The notes beneath the pieces were generated by a model. The model made no database searches and was not told the origin of the DNA. It saw only the letters and a list, made by a program, of their open reading frames with translations. Shown piece by piece: positions 62,856 through 64,000 of a stretch of DNA of 64,000 nt. The DNA lies in assembly GCA_965240365.1 (NCBI GenBank), contig OZ251218.1, positions 3,224,001 to 3,288,000 of the forward strand, in the 5' to 3' direction. Source of the DNA: G965240365 sp965240365. GTDB lineage: Bacteria > Pseudomonadota > Gammaproteobacteria > Eutrophobiales > Eutrophobiaceae. Each line of letters opens with the position of its first letter. Position 1 is the stretch's first letter. Position numbers and translations under genes: made by a program.

Positions 62856-63947
62856 TTAATTGCCAGATTTTCTTCGGTTATCTTGTTTGCATAACATCTG
62901 ACAGTTTTCTGTGATTGTTTTACCGCCTTCGTGCCATGGCGTGATATGGTCGGCTTCCATTTCAGAAATATCAAATTTATCTTTACAGAATGGACAAACG
63001 CCCTTTTGTCTTTCGTATGCCTCTCGCTTCATATTGCCAGTAAATGAACGGATGTTTAAATATCTTTCTTTCCGAGTCAATACATAAGGATAGATGCCCG
63101 ATTTTTTCGTTACATCTTCGTCTTGCATAAGTTCTGTAATTTCTGTTTCGAGTTTTTTGGAATTTAGTTTTTTATCTTTAAATTTATTATATAACTCACC
63201 CCAATTTACATTTGCCATTTCTTTTCGGTAATTTGAAAAAGTTGCGCGCACCCACGCGATCACATTCTGGAAATACTGCCACAATTCATCGGCATTTTTA
63301 TCATGCTGATGTTTTGCCATGTAGTCAGCCATTTCGCCATTATTGATCCATGACAGCGCGGTTTCCAAGTATTCTTGCCGAATTGGCGAACCTTTCAGGA
63401 GCGATCCACTGTCATTTGCTAAAAGGTACGCCGCACAATTCGTCTTGCTGAATTTTAGCTTTGCGTCAGAAAGCCACGGCCCTGTATAAACGGCGTTGCG
63501 TAGCTCCTGGTTTGTCAATTTTTCACCTGCAATATTGATAGTTTTAAACCAGTCCAGTCGTTCCTTATCTGTCCCTTCACAGAAATAAATCATTAATTCA
63601 TAATTCAAAATCCGATCTTGTTCTTCTTTGGTCAAATTATGAAAAAAGTAATTGTTGATTGAAAAATCACCGTTCACATATTGCCCGATACTGATTGTGC
63701 GTTGCTGACCGTCTAACATTTCATAGCCGCCATCTTCGCGTATCATCCAATACATGACATTTAGCGGAAAGTTTTGCTTGATTGTCTCAATCACATCGTC
63801 ACGTTGATGGCCTTTATAGACAAATTCACGCTGATATTTTGGGCGAATGTCAAGTTTTCCGGCATAGGCAACAACACCTTCCTCGGCACTATCTTTGTAG
63901 CCAGTAATGATTTTGCGTATTGGAATTTGATGTAATTCAATTTTCAT
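62856..63947 (-). CDS. DUF262 and HNH nuclease fusion (GmrSD-like), candidate defence protein
   Basis: 363 residues. The N-terminal DUF262 domain (about 1-240) carries the ParB-like nucleotide-hydrolysis motif DGQQR (79-83) and the upstream IRPKYQREFVY block. The C-terminal HNH domain has zinc cysteines C318/C321 and C349/C353, D333-H334, H339 and N357 (CPFC, ADHITPWHEGGKT, NCQMLC). This fusion resembles GmrSD/BrxU-like and other DUF262-HNH restriction proteins but is shorter, without DUF1524. First gene of the two-gene operon; AT-rich. The start MKIELHQIPI has a weak AGGAA about 20 nt upstream. Confidence 0.82.
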   Translation of the reverse strand: MKIELHQIPIRKIITGYKDSAEEGVVAYAGKLDIRPKYQREFVYKGHQRDDVIETIKQNFPLNVMYWMIREDGGYEMLDGQQRTISIGQYVNGDFSINNYFFHNLTKEEQDRILNYELMIYFCEGTDKERLDWFKTINIAGEKLTNQELRNAVYTGPWLSDAKLKFSKTNCAAYLLANDSGSLLKGSPIRQEYLETALSWINNGEMADYMAKHQHDKNADELWQYFQNVIAWVRATFSNYRKEMANVNWGELYNKFKDKKLNSKKLETEITELMQDEDVTKKSGIYPYVLTRKERYLNIRSFTGNMKREAYERQKGVCPFCKDKFDISEMEADHITPWHEGGKTITENCQMLCKQDNRRKSGN

Positions 63948-64000
63948 GTTATTTTTTTACTTTTCTATTCCTCACTAAAATTCTCTTGAAAATTTTTTTG
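63948..64000. other. AT-rich leader of the DUF262-HNH gene at window edge
   Basis: 53 bp to the window edge, strongly AT-rich. No convincing promoter can be named in so short a stretch; the rest of the possible island lies outside the window. Confidence 0.3.

Noticed and set aside
60879..63947. Calling the pair Gabija or Septu
   Set aside because: Gabija needs a UvrD-like GajB and Septu's PtuA lacks a recognised TOPRIM while PtuB lacks DUF262; neither matches this combination.

Overview
The window is high-GC bacterial chromosome from an unidentified proteobacterium, most likely a gammaproteobacterium. The evidence is a System I cytochrome c maturation operon in the order ccmABCDEFGHI, a class Ia nrdAB pair preceded by two NrdR-type boxes, a type II secretion (T2SS) operon that ends in a Xanthomonas-type gspN, a class II LysRS and TonB-dependent receptors. 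No rRNA, tRNA or CRISPR array was seen. The last ~3.1 kb (from about 60.86 kb) is visibly AT-rich and looks acquired.

Layout. 0.05-5.06 kb: potA-like ATPase, a divergent ABC exporter and lysS. 5.2-5.4 kb: a 210-bp MITE abutting the stop codon of a small coiled-coil membrane-anchored protein. 5.95-21.15 kb: one giant gene (about 5068 aa) for a secreted TpsA/filamentous-haemagglutinin-like adhesin built from about 25 autotransporter-type repeats; no TpsB partner is visible. 21.9-22.4 kb: two tandem small membrane-anchored paralogues plus a fragment. 22.9-29.8 kb: the ccm operon. 30.3-32.7 kb: a decayed TonB-dependent receptor with a poly-C tract after its signal peptide. 33.6-38.95 kb: a five-gene branched-chain amino acid/amide (HAAT) ABC transporter. 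39.0-41.2 kb: a PQQ-type sugar dehydrogenase and a small cytochrome c. 41.3-45.4 kb: nrdB and nrdA. 45.9-56.1 kb: T2SS genes gspEF, then bioY-bioB, then gspGHIJKLMN. 56.5 kb: a small HicB/RHH-like protein. 57.1-59.4 kb: a full-length paralogue of the decayed receptor, interrupted by a 30-nt poly-C tract. 60.0-60.5 kb: parD with a parE that carries an in-frame amber codon. 60.9-63.95 kb: an OLD-type ATPase/TOPRIM gene and a DUF262-HNH gene, a candidate two-gene anti-phage module.

How it fits together. The ccm operon supplies c-type cytochromes, one of which lies beside the periplasmic PQQ dehydrogenase. The T2SS, the giant adhesin and the receptors make this a surface- and secretion-rich region. 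Both receptor copies have a homopolymeric C tract at the same place, and both tracts leave the signal peptide out of frame with the barrel by the same phase, which is the expected layout of slipped-strand phase variation.

The gaps between genes are full of dispersed repeats: 20-bp ATTCC-N10-GGAAT palindromes resembling neisserial dRS3, joined in pairs by a conserved spacer; a second ~125-bp family; MITEs with GGGCCTGTT ends and a TA duplication; and a 105-bp element with 19-bp inverted ends. Repeat copies have entered coding sequence in the adhesin gene and at the 3' end of livF.
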